Shown here piece by piece: positions 22,954 to 35,409 of a DNA stretch of 64,000 nucleotides. Under the pieces are notes generated by a model. That model was not told where the DNA came from, did no database searches, and saw nothing but the letters and a program-made list of their open reading frames with translations. The first letter of the stretch is position 1. Each line of letters opens with the position of its first letter. The DNA lies in assembly GCA_951804985.1 (NCBI GenBank), contig OX638131.1, positions 89,850,349 through 89,914,348 of the forward strand, in the 5' to 3' direction. Position numbers and translations under genes: made by a program. This DNA comes from Dryomyza anilis (taxonomy: Eukaryota > Arthropoda > Insecta > Diptera > Dryomyzidae).

Positions 22954-25125
22954 CACTATCCAACACGATTTTTGCCATGGACATCCCATACATCAATTCC
23001 ATTGGGAAGCATGGGGTAAAGTGGGAAAAGTTTTAATTTTCTGCCAAAAAAAGTATATTTGCACAATTTTAAATTCGTTTGAAGAGTTTGTTCCTTAGAC
23101 TGATCTAACTTTTTGCATTAACAGAATATCATTTATATGCCTTTTAATTGATTTTTAAGCGACTTTTAAAAACAGCGTAATTTCGGACTTGTTGAAAAAT
23201 ATTGTGGTCATGTGTGAAAGTTACAAATATTTACCAACATGCTATTTTAGTCTTTCTTTTTCATGTTTTGTCTTTTTTTTATAACAAAGTTATTATGGAC
23301 AAAAAACATTACAAAAAAAATTAAGAAGAAAAAAGATTCAATACATAAACATCTCCGTATTTATGTTAAGAAAAAAATTAAAAATGGTATTCTGAGTGGC
23401 ATTGGACACAGAAGTAGTGTTACTGGTCGTCAAGTTCTCAAAATTCAAGTATACAGGCCATTTGGAGGTATGACAGTGAACTGTTAAAACTGAATTGTTA
23501 AAATCTAAATTCTCCGGAATTTCAACCAAGCAAATTATAAAAATAAATCTTCTTATTCTGATGATGCTAAGAAATATTTACCGATGTATTCTTTGAGCTT
23601 CGCGGCGTTTTTTTTTGCAATTTAGATCTCATCTCTTAAGTTCCTTTTCATTGGTTTGTGGCCAAGATTGAAGTATTTTCTTGGCTAAACCAATTAAATA
23701 ATTTATATAACAAGATATTTTCAATAAAATTATAACATATATGGGCCATTCCACACCAAATCGACCAGCGGTTGGAACTCACCTTCTTCGATTTCAATGA
23801 AATTTTGGCAACTAATAAAGGGTATCGAGACATGCACTAAACAATTTTTTTTCCGACCACTACTTCCAGAGATACAGTGGCTCAAAGTTGGAAAAAATGT
23901 GCCAAAAATCACTTTTATACTGTTGTTCATATTTAAATATCTCTTGAACTAGAAATGCTAGAAACACCGTTAATGGCTCGTTTTAAAGCTAATAGAACAA
24001 GCTTTTAGAAAAATTAAGTTGTAATTTCTTTTATTATTTTTTAAAATATGATGCAATCAAAATACCATCTTGAAATTTTGCATGAACATTAACAATAAAT
24101 TGATGAAAATTTAGGATTTTTTTTCAGAATTTTAAAAAGGGTCCTTTTTAAGGATCACAATTTTGAAGTGCAAGGATAATAACCACGGGCCACATGTTAC
24201 CGTTTGGAAATTACAACTTAATTTTTCTAAAAGCTTGTTCTATTAGCTTTAAAACGAGCTATTAACGGAGTTCCTAGCATTTCTAGTTCAAGAGATATTT
24301 AAATATGAACAACAGTACAAAAGTGATTTTTGGCATTTTTTTTTCCAACTTTGAGCCACTGTATCTCTGGAAGTAGTGGTCGGAAAAAATAAAAACAAAT
24401 TGTTTAGTGCGTGTCTCGATACCCTTTATCAGTTGCCAAAAGTTCATTAAGATCGAAAAGGTAAAATCTCAAAATTCACATTTTTTGGTCGATTTGGTGT
24501 GGAATGGCCCATATTGCTTAAATTAAGTTTCCCACTTTACCCCAGAAAATTTTGCTACTTTACCCCAATATCGGAATTTGAACATAACTTAGCACCATTT
24601 AAGCAATGTAAAATAATTTGCAAAACCCGTTTGTTTTTTAATATATATAGTATATGCGATCATTTTAAGCAAATCGTCTTACTTAAAAACGACAAAAATT
24701 CACAATTTTTGATAGCAAACAGCAGAACTTTAAAAAACTTTCAAACCAATTTTTTTCACTTATTCTCGAAATGCAATAAACGGGTATAAATTTGATTATA
24801 ATCATGGATAAAAAAGTTGATGATATATTAAAAAGCATTTGACTTTTTTTTTTATTTTTTCTAAGTGCAAAAACGTGTCCCAAAATTAAAATTTCTCACA
24901 TTTACCCTAGACTCTCTTATAATTGAATGCATACTCTGTTTCTTCCTATTATGTAAAGTTTTTAAGTAAATTTTCTCTCGACTTTGATATCGTTTTTAGC
25001 CTCTCGTTTTTGGCCACTTTTTAGAATTAAATAAAAATACAGTCAAAATCTGCAACCACAAATTATATAGAATTGATGTATGGGATGTCGATGGCAACAT
25101 TTTTTTCTCGTTGTGTTGAGTAGTG
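22954..25125. mobile_element. 2.2 kb TIR DNA element, TTA target duplication
   Basis: Left end CACTATCCAACACGA, then GCCATGGACATCCCATACAT. The right end is the inverse, ATGTATGGGATGTCGATGGC then TGTTGAGTAGTG. Both sides are flanked by TTA, a 3-bp duplication as in PIF/Harbinger elements. Further in, GGGGTAAAGTGGGAAA (near 23013) recurs inverted as TTTCCCACTTTACCCC (near 24527). No transposase is recognised in its short frames. A foldback repeat fills the centre, probably as a nested insertion. Related ends lie at 18800 and 62861/63275. Confidence 0.7.
23739..24513. repeat. Foldback element with arms of about 285 bp
   Basis: The left arm starts ATATGGGCCATTCCACACCA and runs to AATTAAGTTGTAATTT near 24025. 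The right arm is its near-complete inverse, from AAATTACAACTTAATTTTTC near 24206 to TGGAATGGCCCATAT. The spacer is about 180 bp. Arms contain GAGATACAGTGGCTCAAAGT and GAACTAGAAATGCTAGAAAC. A diverged single arm lies at 57040-57390. No coding region. Confidence 0.9.
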
Positions 25126-25128
25126 TTA

Positions 25129-25990
25129 TCATGCATGGGCATATTTTACTTGAGATTTACATAAACATATATTAATTTCAATTCAATAGTTTAATCTTGG
25201 TAGTTCTTCATGATTATTTAGGGCGTACTTCATTTAAAACGACCCAAATTCATAAATTTTCTCTTAAAATATGCTACTTCAACGTATTCTTTGTCATTTC
25301 ATTTATAAACATTCCATGCATAATTTTGAAAAAATAATTGTTTCATTGATTAATGAAAATAATTAATATTGCATACTAAATTTCATTCTATTACAAAGAT
25401 TTTTGACAAAAAAATATCTACCACTTTATGTAGTCTGTACATGCAGAGAAAGACTTTGTTTGCAGCAAACATATTTGCAATCATAAAATGTAGTTTATTT
25501 TAGGTTTTTCTCCTAAATTTTCAAATAATTTCGATATTAATTTCATAATTTTTTGTTAAATAATATTATTAATAATTCAAATTTTAAAAATATTTAAAAT
25601 TTTAAGATATTGTCTTAACGTACACACCAATAAAACAACAAACAATTGGCAAAATGCATTGAGTGGCAGATCGTACAGCTGTTTCAGAGGCAGCCAAGCC
25701 CCTTCATCAGCGATCTTTCTCTGCAGATTCTACATTTCAAGTCGCCTAAGTTTTCTTTCTCTAATAAACACAATAAGAATTATGTGTATTGAAGAAAGAA
25801 CCAAAAGCAAAAATGCAAAAACTGCATCAACTCAAGATTTTGCCAAAGCTATACACAAGGAAACATATATTTTGCAAACAACATATTAAGTTTGCAACAA
25901 TTTTTTTTTGAATTTCCAGACTTCATTGATTTTTTGATGTTAAGAAATATACATAATGTAGTAAAAATCAATCTTTAAAACATATCGTCA
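25129..25990. other. AT-rich unique stretch
   Basis: A 76-codon frame at 25659 has no recognisable domain. Nothing else is seen. Confidence 0.4.
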
Positions 25991-25993
25991 ATA

Positions 25994-26216
25994 CATCCAG
26001 AAAAAAATACTATATAAATAATAGTTTTTTACTATTAAAAATAGACAATAGAATAAATTATTGTTTTAATCGGAAAATACCATTAAATACTAGAAAGTAC
26101 CATGACATTGCCATTGAGTTTATATGAAAAGATTTATTTTTTTTTGTATACTATTAAATCAATAATTGTCCTATTAACCAATTTTAATGGGATTTGAGGG
26201 AAAATTTTTCTATGTG
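25994..26216 (-). mobile_element. 223-bp MITE, partner of the 4041 element
   Basis: Reads as the reverse complement of 4041-4264, sharing AATAGTTTTTTACTATTAAA, TTTAATCGGAAAATACCATT and the inverse ATGGGATTTGAGGG. Ends CATCCAGAAAAAAA and TTTTTCTATGTG are flanked by TA. Confidence 0.75.
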
Positions 26217-26311
26217 TATCATGCAAAGGGGTGAATGTGTAATTTTTAACATTTGGGTATTTTTACATTTTTGAATGTAGTTATTCCTTAAGTAAACTGT
26301 GCCAAAATCGT

Positions 26312-27402
26312 GTGAGGTTTTGTTGAATATTTCTAGCCACAAAAGACAAAAACAAAAGAGCGAATTTGAAAAATAGAAAATCTTGTCATGCCGAAAAGGC
26401 GAATCTTCTCTTTTTTTTCCATAACTTTTTACTGGTACAAGATAAAATTGGTGTGTAAAGGCATGAATGTTTGGCTTTAAGGTACATATCAATTAGCATC
26501 ATTATTTTTCCGATTTTTTTTATTTGCTAGAATAATGTTTGCCAAATTATTTTTAAATAATGATGCCATTCGATAGATGCTTTAAAAACTAATAATTAAT
26601 TATTTTACACTACTATTTTATCTTTTACCAATAAAAAGTTATGACAAAAAAACGAAAAGATTCGCCCTTTTGGCACGCCAATATTTTCAATTTTTCGAAT
26701 TTTGCTAATTGCAAGCGTTAATTTTTATTGGTACAAGATAAAATTGTTTATGTAACGGAATTTATTGTTTGTTTTTAATGTACCTATCGATTGGCATCAT
26801 TATTTAAAAATATGTTTTTGAATTTTTGCTATTAGCAAGAACAGTTGTGTAAGCGAATTTGAAAAATTGAAAATCTTGTCATGCCAAAAGGGCGAATCTT
26901 TTCTTTTTTTTTCCATAACTTTTTACTGGTACAAGATAAAATTGTTGTGTAAAGACATGAATTTTTTGGCTTTAAGGTACCTATCAATTGGCATCATTAT
27001 TTTTCCGATTCTTTTTATTTGCTAGAAAAATGTTTGCCAAATTATTTTTAAATAATGATGCCAATCGATAGGTGTGTTAAAAACAAAAAATTAATACCTT
27101 TACATCACTATTTGATTTTGTACCCATGAAAAGTTATGGTAAAAAAACAAAAATATTTGCGTTGTGGTCAGGATATAGTCACACAAAGTCCGTATTTATA
27201 ATTCAGTGGGATGTTCAACTCAAAAATTAATGACTCAAATATTATATTATATACGTTATGCTAATTAATGAATAAACCAAAATAAAAAAAAAATAAAAAT
27301 TATAAAAAAATAATTTTTACTAATTACTAAAGCAACTTTATAATTTGATTTCCCAACATTTTTAAAAATTTACATTCGCCCCTTTGGCGACGATATAATG
27401 AA
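26312..27402. repeat. Family A foldback-type repeat, copy with three internal inverted blocks
   Basis: Longest copy, about 1.09 kb. It opens ATTTCTAGCCACAAAAGAC. The CATGCC-AAAGGGCGAATCTTTTC block appears in minus sense near 26390, plus sense near 26655 and minus sense again near 26880, each beside a GGTACAAGATAAAATTG phrase. It ends in GATTTCCCAACATTTTTAAA and ATTCGCCCCTTTGG. Confidence 0.7.
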
Positions 27403-28994
27403 TACCAAAATAATTTTAAAGTAAATCATTAAAGAGTTTCTTGAATGCACGTATTTATCATTTATATTTATTTAGGATACATAATTAATTAGGACATATA
27501 ATAAAAATATATCTAGTATATTTGAAACTATAAATGTTCCTAAATTAATATTCTTTGATTTAAACAATCCGTGGTTACTCGCAATGACATTAAAAATACT
27601 ATTGTAGTTCACGATTTTCTAGTTCTCGCATCAAATATTGATAATTTTGAAATAGCAATCGTTATAACTCTTCGAAGAAAAAAAAAATCAATCAATCGGA
27701 GCAATTGTTACCCATAATAGTAGCGCTTAAATACCACGCGGCTTAAAAATTTAAATTGCTGCTCATTTGGAATTCATATTGATTACGTTCAAGTTTATTA
27801 TTTAAGTGGGTAGTTACGTCGCACAAGACTATTATAAACCAAGAAAGCACAAATAGGTTTTATGCCATTACAATACAAAATGACAGGACCTTAGTTCGAT
27901 AGATGAAGCCATACATGTGAATAACTTAGAAAATTAAATAATTTTTTTGAAACATAATTAATATTTATTATTGTATTAAGTTAATTAAATTTACATGCAG
28001 TACAACCAAAACGTGAAACCATAGAAATTTACATTTATATATAATACAGAACAATCTATTCGCACAATATGTCAGAGGTTATGACAGAAGTTTTAAGCGG
28101 ATTAGTCTGTAAATGTTCTATATAATTGTTGCCAAAATAATGCAGTATTATGAGGAATTATATTACGATACATTAAAGCAGAAATTTTAGGCTTTAAGCT
28201 AGACTATACGAAAAAAATCGATAAACAAAAAAATATGTACAAAATATATATTCATTGTGGGTAGTTATGGTCATGCAAAATTATATTAACACATTGTGCG
28301 TCAGATTTTTAATTGCTGTCGCGCACAACACAATCAGCTGTTTAATTAGGTGCAAATGTGGTCTAAAAAAAATGAGCGTCATAAGTTCTTTGAACCAGTA
28401 ATAAAATTGTAATAATGTGCAATAATGTAATTAACAGAGAATCACTATATTACAAAAATTAAAATATAAAATAAAAACAAATCCATCAATCTAATGAAAT
28501 TGTTAAAAAAATATTTTTGAATTTTTTCGACCTCTTATTTTGCTTAGTTTTAAGAGTTCTGTTAGGCTCCAGGTCCGATATAAATAATGAATAATTTCAT
28601 AATATTGACAAACTTTTCTTTGAATTTAAAAAAAATTGTGGCAAACATTTTGAAATTTATACACGGTTCGATTTCAACAATTAAGAGGGTCATTCTATGA
28701 CTCAAAAAATAAGAAAATATAAAAAAAATGTCTAATTGTGCACCGACGTCAAGATACAGAGAGTTAAAAAAATGCATAATTCTGACATAATCTTGTCAAG
28801 AAAACTAATTATACAGGATAATTGGTTGATAAATAAATGTCAATGTTTTAGACAATTATTATCCAATGGTATATCACATCTTTGAACTCCATGATATCTT
28901 CCTTTTTTGAAATTTACGTAAAGTTAAAATTTCCAGAAATAAAAATAAAAATTTTGACTTTGTCATTGATTTCCTCAAAATTTCGTTATTGATC
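27403..28994. other. AT-rich unique stretch
   Basis: No coding frame above 71 codons and no repeat identified. GC is slightly higher around 28300-28345. It is upstream of, and on the same strand as, the DIP gene. Confidence 0.4.
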
Positions 28995-29009
28995 ACCCCA
29001 TTTTTTCTA

Positions 29010-29380
29010 ATTTATAAAGATAGACCAATTCATTTCCAGCACTTTCTTATCAATCCCTATGATTTTAACTGTGTAGGAAATGCTGCAGAAATAATTAAAC
29101 AGTGCGAGACTTGTAATTTGGTGGTAGAAATAAAAGAAAAAATATTATGTTTAGATAAATGTTTAGAAAATGTGATCTGTGAAGTAATATGATAATGATT
29201 ACAATTTATATGAATGTTTAAAATTATTTCTCGGTTTCTTTTAAATTTCAACCACCAAGTGACAACATCCGTCACTGTTTAATTATTTCTGCAGGATAAT
29301 TTTCCAGTTTAAAATCGCTGCAATTTGATAAAAAGTATTGGGAATGAACTGGTATATCATTATAAATTTTCATTCCCAGT
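29010..29380. repeat. Diverged foldback, arms of about 170 bp with almost no spacer
   Basis: Left-arm CTGCAGAAATAATTAAACAG (29083) matches inverted CTGTTTAATTATTTCTGCAG (29275). AATTTGGTGGTAGAAAT matches inverted ATTTCAACCACCAAGT. Outer CAATTCATTTCCAGCACTTT matches inverted AGTATTGGGAATGAACTGG. The centre is near 29190. The arms differ at perhaps a quarter of positions by eye. Confidence 0.7.
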
Positions 29381-29576
29381 ACTTTCTAACCAATTACAGT
29401 AGTTTTACTTTTTTTTTAATATTTACATTTTTTTTTTTAAATAAATTAAATGATCGAACATATTTTTTTGATTACGAATTTTTCAAAAAAAAGGATATAC
29501 AAATTTTCAAAAAAAAAAAAAATTATTCGGAAAAATATTTTTTACAAAAAAAAAATAATGAAGAGATATGTCTTTT

Positions 29577-29712
29577 ATACCCTACACCTATGAGGTACAG
29601 GGTATATTAACTTTGTGCATATATTGTAACGCCCCTTAGGAGGCGTGTCCGGTATGGAAAAGTATATATATTCTTGATCAGCATCACTACCCGAGTCCGT
29701 TTAGCCATGTCC

Positions 29713-29754
<42 letters not shown>

Positions 29755-30420
29755 ATGTCTGTCCGTCTTGCTGTCTTGCTGTCCGAATACAGAATAACTT
29801 GAAAAATACTGATCAGAATACGAAAAAATTTCGTATTACTTTGTTTTAGCCAAAAGTAGGAACTGAGTTTGAAAATGAGCCAAATCGGTCAACGGACACG
29901 CCCACCTCCCATACAAGTCACTTTTACATAACTCTTTCGAAACTAATAACTCGAAAAGTATTAAAGGTATAGTTATAAAATTTAAAACGTATTGTTAGAA
30001 TTGACCTAAAAATATGTGGTCTAAAAATGGGCGTGATCCGCTCACTTTTTTTTCATTATTTCCCGTGTTTTCATAGTGAAAATTTGATCCGTAAATTATT
30101 AAAATCAAATCTATGAAATATTAGCCTTTCAAAATTTTAAATATATACGTTGTCCGCCCATTTATATGTTTCTATTTTTTTTATTAGTTTTTTATACTTT
30201 TATATAAATTTTTTAATTTCGGTTTTATATGAATAATATTCTGAGAGTGGGGAGGTTCAGTATAATTAAAAACTTTAAAATTAAGGTATGCAATTAAATA
30301 TCCCACATTAATATCCCCACCAAAGGTGTAGGGTATTCCATAGTCGGGCCCGACCGACTATAAAAATCCGCCTCATGTGACCGAACTTACCCATGTGACC
30401 TAACTTTCCCAACTCGTTTT
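29577..30420 (+). mobile_element. DINE-1/mini-me-like element, copy 1
   Basis: Starts TATACCCTACACC...AGGGTATATTAACTTTGTGC and contains a GTCT/GTCC microsatellite (29707-29772). Near the 3' end is a hairpin TAGTCGG-GCCCGA-CCGACTA (30341-30360). A GTCY microsatellite and a 3' stem-loop are hallmarks of the DINE-1/mini-me group of Helitron-related non-autonomous elements of flies. Most diverged of the three long copies. Confidence 0.7.
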
Positions 30421-31471
30421 TAACCAATTTTCTTTTCAATACGTTTATTTTATTAAAATATATATATTTTTTTATCTGACAACATTAATAAAAAATGTTA
30501 TGTGCTAAAAATGAAATAATTTTTACACTTTATGGTACATTTTGTTCTGAATTTGTTCTTTTGTTCTAAATGTTTCGATATATTCATTATTAAAAAAAGG
30601 AAAGCGCTGTATGTACTACTATAATTTTGAGATATTTTCAATTTTTTTTATTTCTTTTACAATTTTTGTAATCTTTTTTTCAATATTTTTAATCTTACAC
30701 TTTTGGAATTCAATGCTCCGGACGAGACAGATTTCAGTTAGCTGTAAAAAGCTGTAAAAATTGAGTTATTAGAAAAACGATACATTTACTTTTTAAAAAA
30801 TGCCGAGGAATTTCTGTTTTAGAAACAGAGAATTAACATTAAAAAATGTTGTTAGTTCAATAATATAATAAATGTGCCTTTTTGGTTCCGAACGGGACAA
30901 TAGGAAACTCTTAAACAAAAATTAAAATTTGTCCGTTATATTAATTTCAATTATTATTTTTAAGCATTAGAAATATTAATTAAGGTTGTCTGAAAAGACA
31001 AAAAATAATATTTAATATATCTACGTCTTTAAAGTTAGTTAATTTGGTTAATCAAAATATCGGAAAATTTGATATATTTGTGTTATAGTAATGCAATATT
31101 TTACAAGTTACTTTATATTCATATATTTATGATCCAGCGTTCTTTCGATGATTTGAGCATTTTAAATGTGTGTGGTTTCCCCAGTAGAAATTTTGGTAGT
31201 GTCATGATTATGAAGGGATTAGTTTTTATTTGAGATGTTCAGGATATGACGAGGCCCGTAATGTCCTTGTAACGCAGTGTCCTGATCATGTACTGATCGG
31301 GCAAATCCCCATTTTATTATTTTCTCGACAATTGCATTAAATCTCGATCATTGCCTGATGCTAATTTCGTTATGAGGAATAAATAAATTATACATATTTT
31401 CTCTAATAGGTCTTACCCAACGAAAACCCGATCATTTCCGAATGGTGCATAGGTCAAATATCTACTAGGGT
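30421..31471. other. AT-rich unique stretch
   Basis: GC rises around 31240-31310 (GACGAGGCCCGTAATGTCCT), but no coding frame or repeat is recognised. Confidence 0.4.
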
Positions 31472-32325
31472 TGTTGCATATTTCTAGCCACAAAATACAA
31501 AACCAAAAGGGCGAATTTGAAAAATTGAAAATCTTGTCATGCCAAAAGAGCGTATATTTTCGTTTTTTTGCCATAACTTTTTAGTGGTACAATATAAGAT
31601 AGTAATGTGTTGTTTGCATGGATTGTTTGTATTTAAAGCACCTACCGATCGTCATCATTATTAAAAAATAATTTTATAGCAAATAACAAAACTTCGAAAA
31701 ATTATTTTTATAAAATGAAGACAATCGATAGGTACTTTCAAAAATAACAATTAATTGGTTACACTACTATTTTATCTTGCACCAATAAAAAGTTGTAGCA
31801 AAAAAACGAAAAGATTCGCCCTTTTGGCATGACAAGATTTTCAATTTTTCGAATTTTGCTATTTGCAAGCGATAACTTTTTATAGGTATAAGATAAAATA
31901 ATGGTGTTTAGGCATTAATTGTTTGTATTTAATACACCTATCGATTGGCATCATTACTTAAAAAAAATTACAAACATTTTTTTAGCAAATAAAAAAAAAA
32001 CTCGAAAATTTATTTGTTCGTAATGATGCTAATCTATAAAAGCTTTAAAAACAAATAATTAATGCCTTTACACAATCATTTGATATTGTACCCATGAAAA
32101 GTTGTGAAAAAGAAAACCAAAATATCCGTATTTATAATTCAGTAAGTTGTCCAATTCAAAATAAATTTTATTTACGTTATACTTATTGATGTATAAACCA
32201 AAATAAATAAAAAAATTAAAAATATTAATTTTTACTAATTTTGAAAGCAATTCAAACTTCATAATTTGATTTCCCAACATTTTTGAATATGCTCAGTCGC
32301 CCCTTCGGCATGTAAGTGATGATGT
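31472..32325. repeat. Family A foldback-type repeat
   Basis: Opens ATTTCTAGCCACAAAATAC, carries the inverted CATGCCAAAAGAGCG and direct GAAAAGATTCGCCCTTTTGG blocks, and ends TTTCCCAACATTTTTGAA then CGCCCCTTCGGCATG. Confidence 0.7.
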
Positions 32326-33867
32326 GTTATTGTACGGTTACCATAAAAAAAGATCCAGAAATTATCAGGATTAAGGAATCCTGAAAATCACTACAAACTT
32401 GCAATCCCTAAAAAATTTCCTCACGAATTTTAATAAAATTGGTTAATAATGCTTTGACCCAATTTCAATATAAGAATATAGTAAACCATGCTAATAAAGC
32501 ATGCATTATCCACAGTCTAAGAAATAAAGAAACAAGAAAATAAGTTTCTATTTACACGTAATTGTTGGCTCATTACGAACAACTTCAGAAAAGTGCAAAT
32601 AGACTGCACTTAAAGTGCAACAAATATGCCCGCAACCTGGCTAAAACACACACACACAGACACAAACAAACACAGCCAAAGAAAACACAGACACATAAAG
32701 CACAGCAACAAAAAATTAAATTTAAAACTTTCAAGTTTACAACCAATTCGTTTACAGTGAAAATTCAACTGTTTTTCGCAACTTTACTACTTAGTACTTT
32801 TTTTTTAATTTCTACTTCGACAAGGCCGACACTTCCTGTGCTTTGTCTACTGCGACTTATGCTATTTTGCGTGTTTAAGTTTACTAAATTTTTCAACTAG
32901 TTACAAAGTTGTTACTATTGTTTGTTGTTGTGTATATTGTAGCTAGTAGTTGTTGCTTTAAAATGAAAGAAATACATTTCGCCCTTTTTGTAAAAGGTGC
33001 TATACGGAAAATCTTCAATGCAATGAGGCATGAAAATGGGTTTTAAAGAAACTAAAATAAAAAAATAAAATAAAATATATAAAAGATATAGTAGAAAATA
33101 AAGAAAATCAAATATATTGAGGTAAAAAGTCTCTTCTAACCCTCCTGTCGAGGTTAAATAGTCTATGTGCTTGGCTGTAAAAAAAAAGTTCTATAAAACC
33201 GAAAAAGTGATTAAAAAGCGGAAATGAAATTTTTTATTTAGTCATGCTTAGTTTCCGTATCCGCCTTGTTTTTTTTTAACTACATAAGTTTCTGTAGTTT
33301 TCTAAGGATAGCTATAAATTAAAATGGTGTTGGGTTGTGCTTCAAGTGCGCTAATGTGAAATAAGAGCAGTTTAATACTCTTTTTTTTAAACTTCTCGAA
33401 ACAGTAATAAAGAAATGACATGCACGATTTTATGGGAAGTCGTTACAGTTTGAAATCTGTTTATTTTATATATCTAAATATATAATAATTTCAAAGTTGA
33501 CACAATGAGTAATAGTTGAATTTTCAAATTCATATATGAGTAAATCCAGTCATTTTTAACCATCAAGGTTTAGGAATTTTGAAAATTTTTACAAACTTGC
33601 AATCGCTAAAGAATTCATTTTTATTTCGTTATCCACATGTAGAAAAGACTACCGAGTTTTGATTTTTCGGGAACCACAAGTCTACATAAAGAATGAGATA
33701 AGAATTTTGAAAATCAACGGAACTGCACGGCCTATCGAGTGCTTGGCGTGGGGTATCTACGGGCAGAAGTGAGCGGGGATTGCAACGCAGAAATGAGCTG
33801 AGCTTTTAGTGTTGCATTTTTAGAAATTCCGGGAAATTTAAATGTCTATTTAAGAGTTTAATTATTT
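32326..33867. other. Unique stretch with a short CA repeat
   Basis: ACACACACACAGACACA lies at about 32646. A 112-codon frame at 32562-32900 is low-complexity (K/Q/T rich) without a domain. No gene is supported. Confidence 0.4.
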
Positions 33868-34007
33868 AAGATTGGTTTTAACGGACCCATTTATATTGCT
33901 TATTATTTTGAATTACTAAAATATATAAATTTTATGATTTTAAATAATTATACATGTTTTTTTCATAACATTTATGTAATTTTCGCTTGCAAAAAAAAAA
34001 ATATTAT
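33868..34007 (+). repeat. Direct repeat flanking a DINE-like element, left copy
   Basis: About 135 bp (ACGGACCCATTTATATTGCT ... TTATGTAATTTTCGCTTGC) repeated at 34713-34855 with few differences, on either side of the 34008-34712 element. Confidence 0.85.
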
Positions 34008-34712
34008 TATACCCTACACTAAGAGTGAAAGGGTATATTCAGTTTGGTACGCCGTTTGTAACACCCAGAAGGAAGCATCTCCGGTATGGAAAAGTATATA
34101 TATATTCTTGGTCAGCATGACCTCCTGAGTCGATTTAGCGATGTCCGTCTGTCCGTCTGTCTGTCTGTCCGTCTGTCTGTCTGTTGAAATCCCTACTACT
34201 TTTAAAATTGAAAAGCTAGATAAATGAAACTTATAACTTAGATTACAAATATACCTACGCTATATGTGCGAAAAAATCGGTCCATTGTGACCTATGATCC
34301 GACCACTTATGTTCAAATACCTCATATAAAATGTGCATATAAAGATCAATTTTTATGTATACGTGCTTAGGTAAACTTTTTTGGTCAAATATATATCGAC
34401 ATCATGCTCAAATACATGATAATAAAGTTTTCCGGAGAAAAGACTTCACAAAAAAATAATCGAAATTCGGTACACCTACCCATTTGTAAATATGGGTATC
34501 AAATGAATGGAAATTCTTCGGAGATTGAATGTTTGTAGTTATTTTCAGGATTCGTAAACCCTGGTGACCTATATATCACTTTGAATGGTAACCTCACATA
34601 TGTGTAGGGTATTTATAGTCGGCTTAGACCGACTATAATTTTGATAATCCTAACTATCATAATTACACCTACTTTAAAATTTCCCATGTGATCTAACCTT
34701 CCCAACTGGTTT
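34008..34712 (+). mobile_element. DINE-1/mini-me-like element, copy 2
   Basis: Starts TATACCCTACACTAAGAGTG and has a GTCY microsatellite at 34143-34184. A 9-bp stem hairpin TATAGTCGG-CTTAGA-CCGACTATA (34614-34637) lies near the 3' end, and the tail is CCTTCCCAACTGGTTTT. Very similar to copy 3, so both are fairly young or share a duplication. Confidence 0.75.
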
Positions 34713-34855
34713 TAGATTGTTTTAAACGGACCCATTTATATTGCTTATTATTTTGAATTACTAAAATTTACAAATTTTATAATTTTAAATAATTATACAT
34801 TTTTTTCATAACATTTATGTAATTTTCGCTAGCAAAAAAAAAATATTTTTTATTA
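34713..34855 (+). repeat. Direct repeat flanking a DINE-like element, right copy
   Basis: Second copy of the 33868 repeat, ending TAATTTTCGCTAGC and an A run. Confidence 0.85.
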
Positions 34856-35409
34856 TTATTCTGTAAAAGGTTTTGGGATATAAAATGTGTGTCTAAAGTT
34901 AATAAAATCTCAAACTTAACTAAATTCTAAAATAATTATTTATTACTCATTTCTGCACCATTTTACTTAAGAAATGATGCAACACTGAAAGAAGAGAGTG
35001 CGATGAGAGTACGGTGTAACAAAGAAAAACAAACTCTGACATAAATATAATTCGTTGTTTTGTACAGAAATTTACATAGAATTATCCAAAAATACTGTAT
35101 TTTGTTATTTTTGTTAAAACCAATTTTATATGTTTTTATTCTGTTTATAAAACTGGACAAATTAACAAAAAATGTTATTGCAAAAGAGCCAAGTGAGTTA
35201 TTAATATTTGTTTTTAATTAATAAGATTTTTTATTATATACATTAATCGTTTACATACAAAGTATACAATATTAAATGAAAATATAAATATTTAAATCAT
35301 TAACTAAATGCTATGTTCTACTGGGCGCAGTCGACTTCAACTCTACGCATTGAACCCCAATGGAAACTAGAAATTGTAGAACAATTCTTAAATTTACTTT
35401 ATTTAGTTA
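34856..35409. other. AT-rich unique stretch
   Basis: Nothing recognised. Confidence 0.4.

Noticed and set aside
32562..32900. 112-codon open frame
   Set aside because: Low-complexity K/T/Q composition over a CA-rich stretch, with no motif and no splice-site support.
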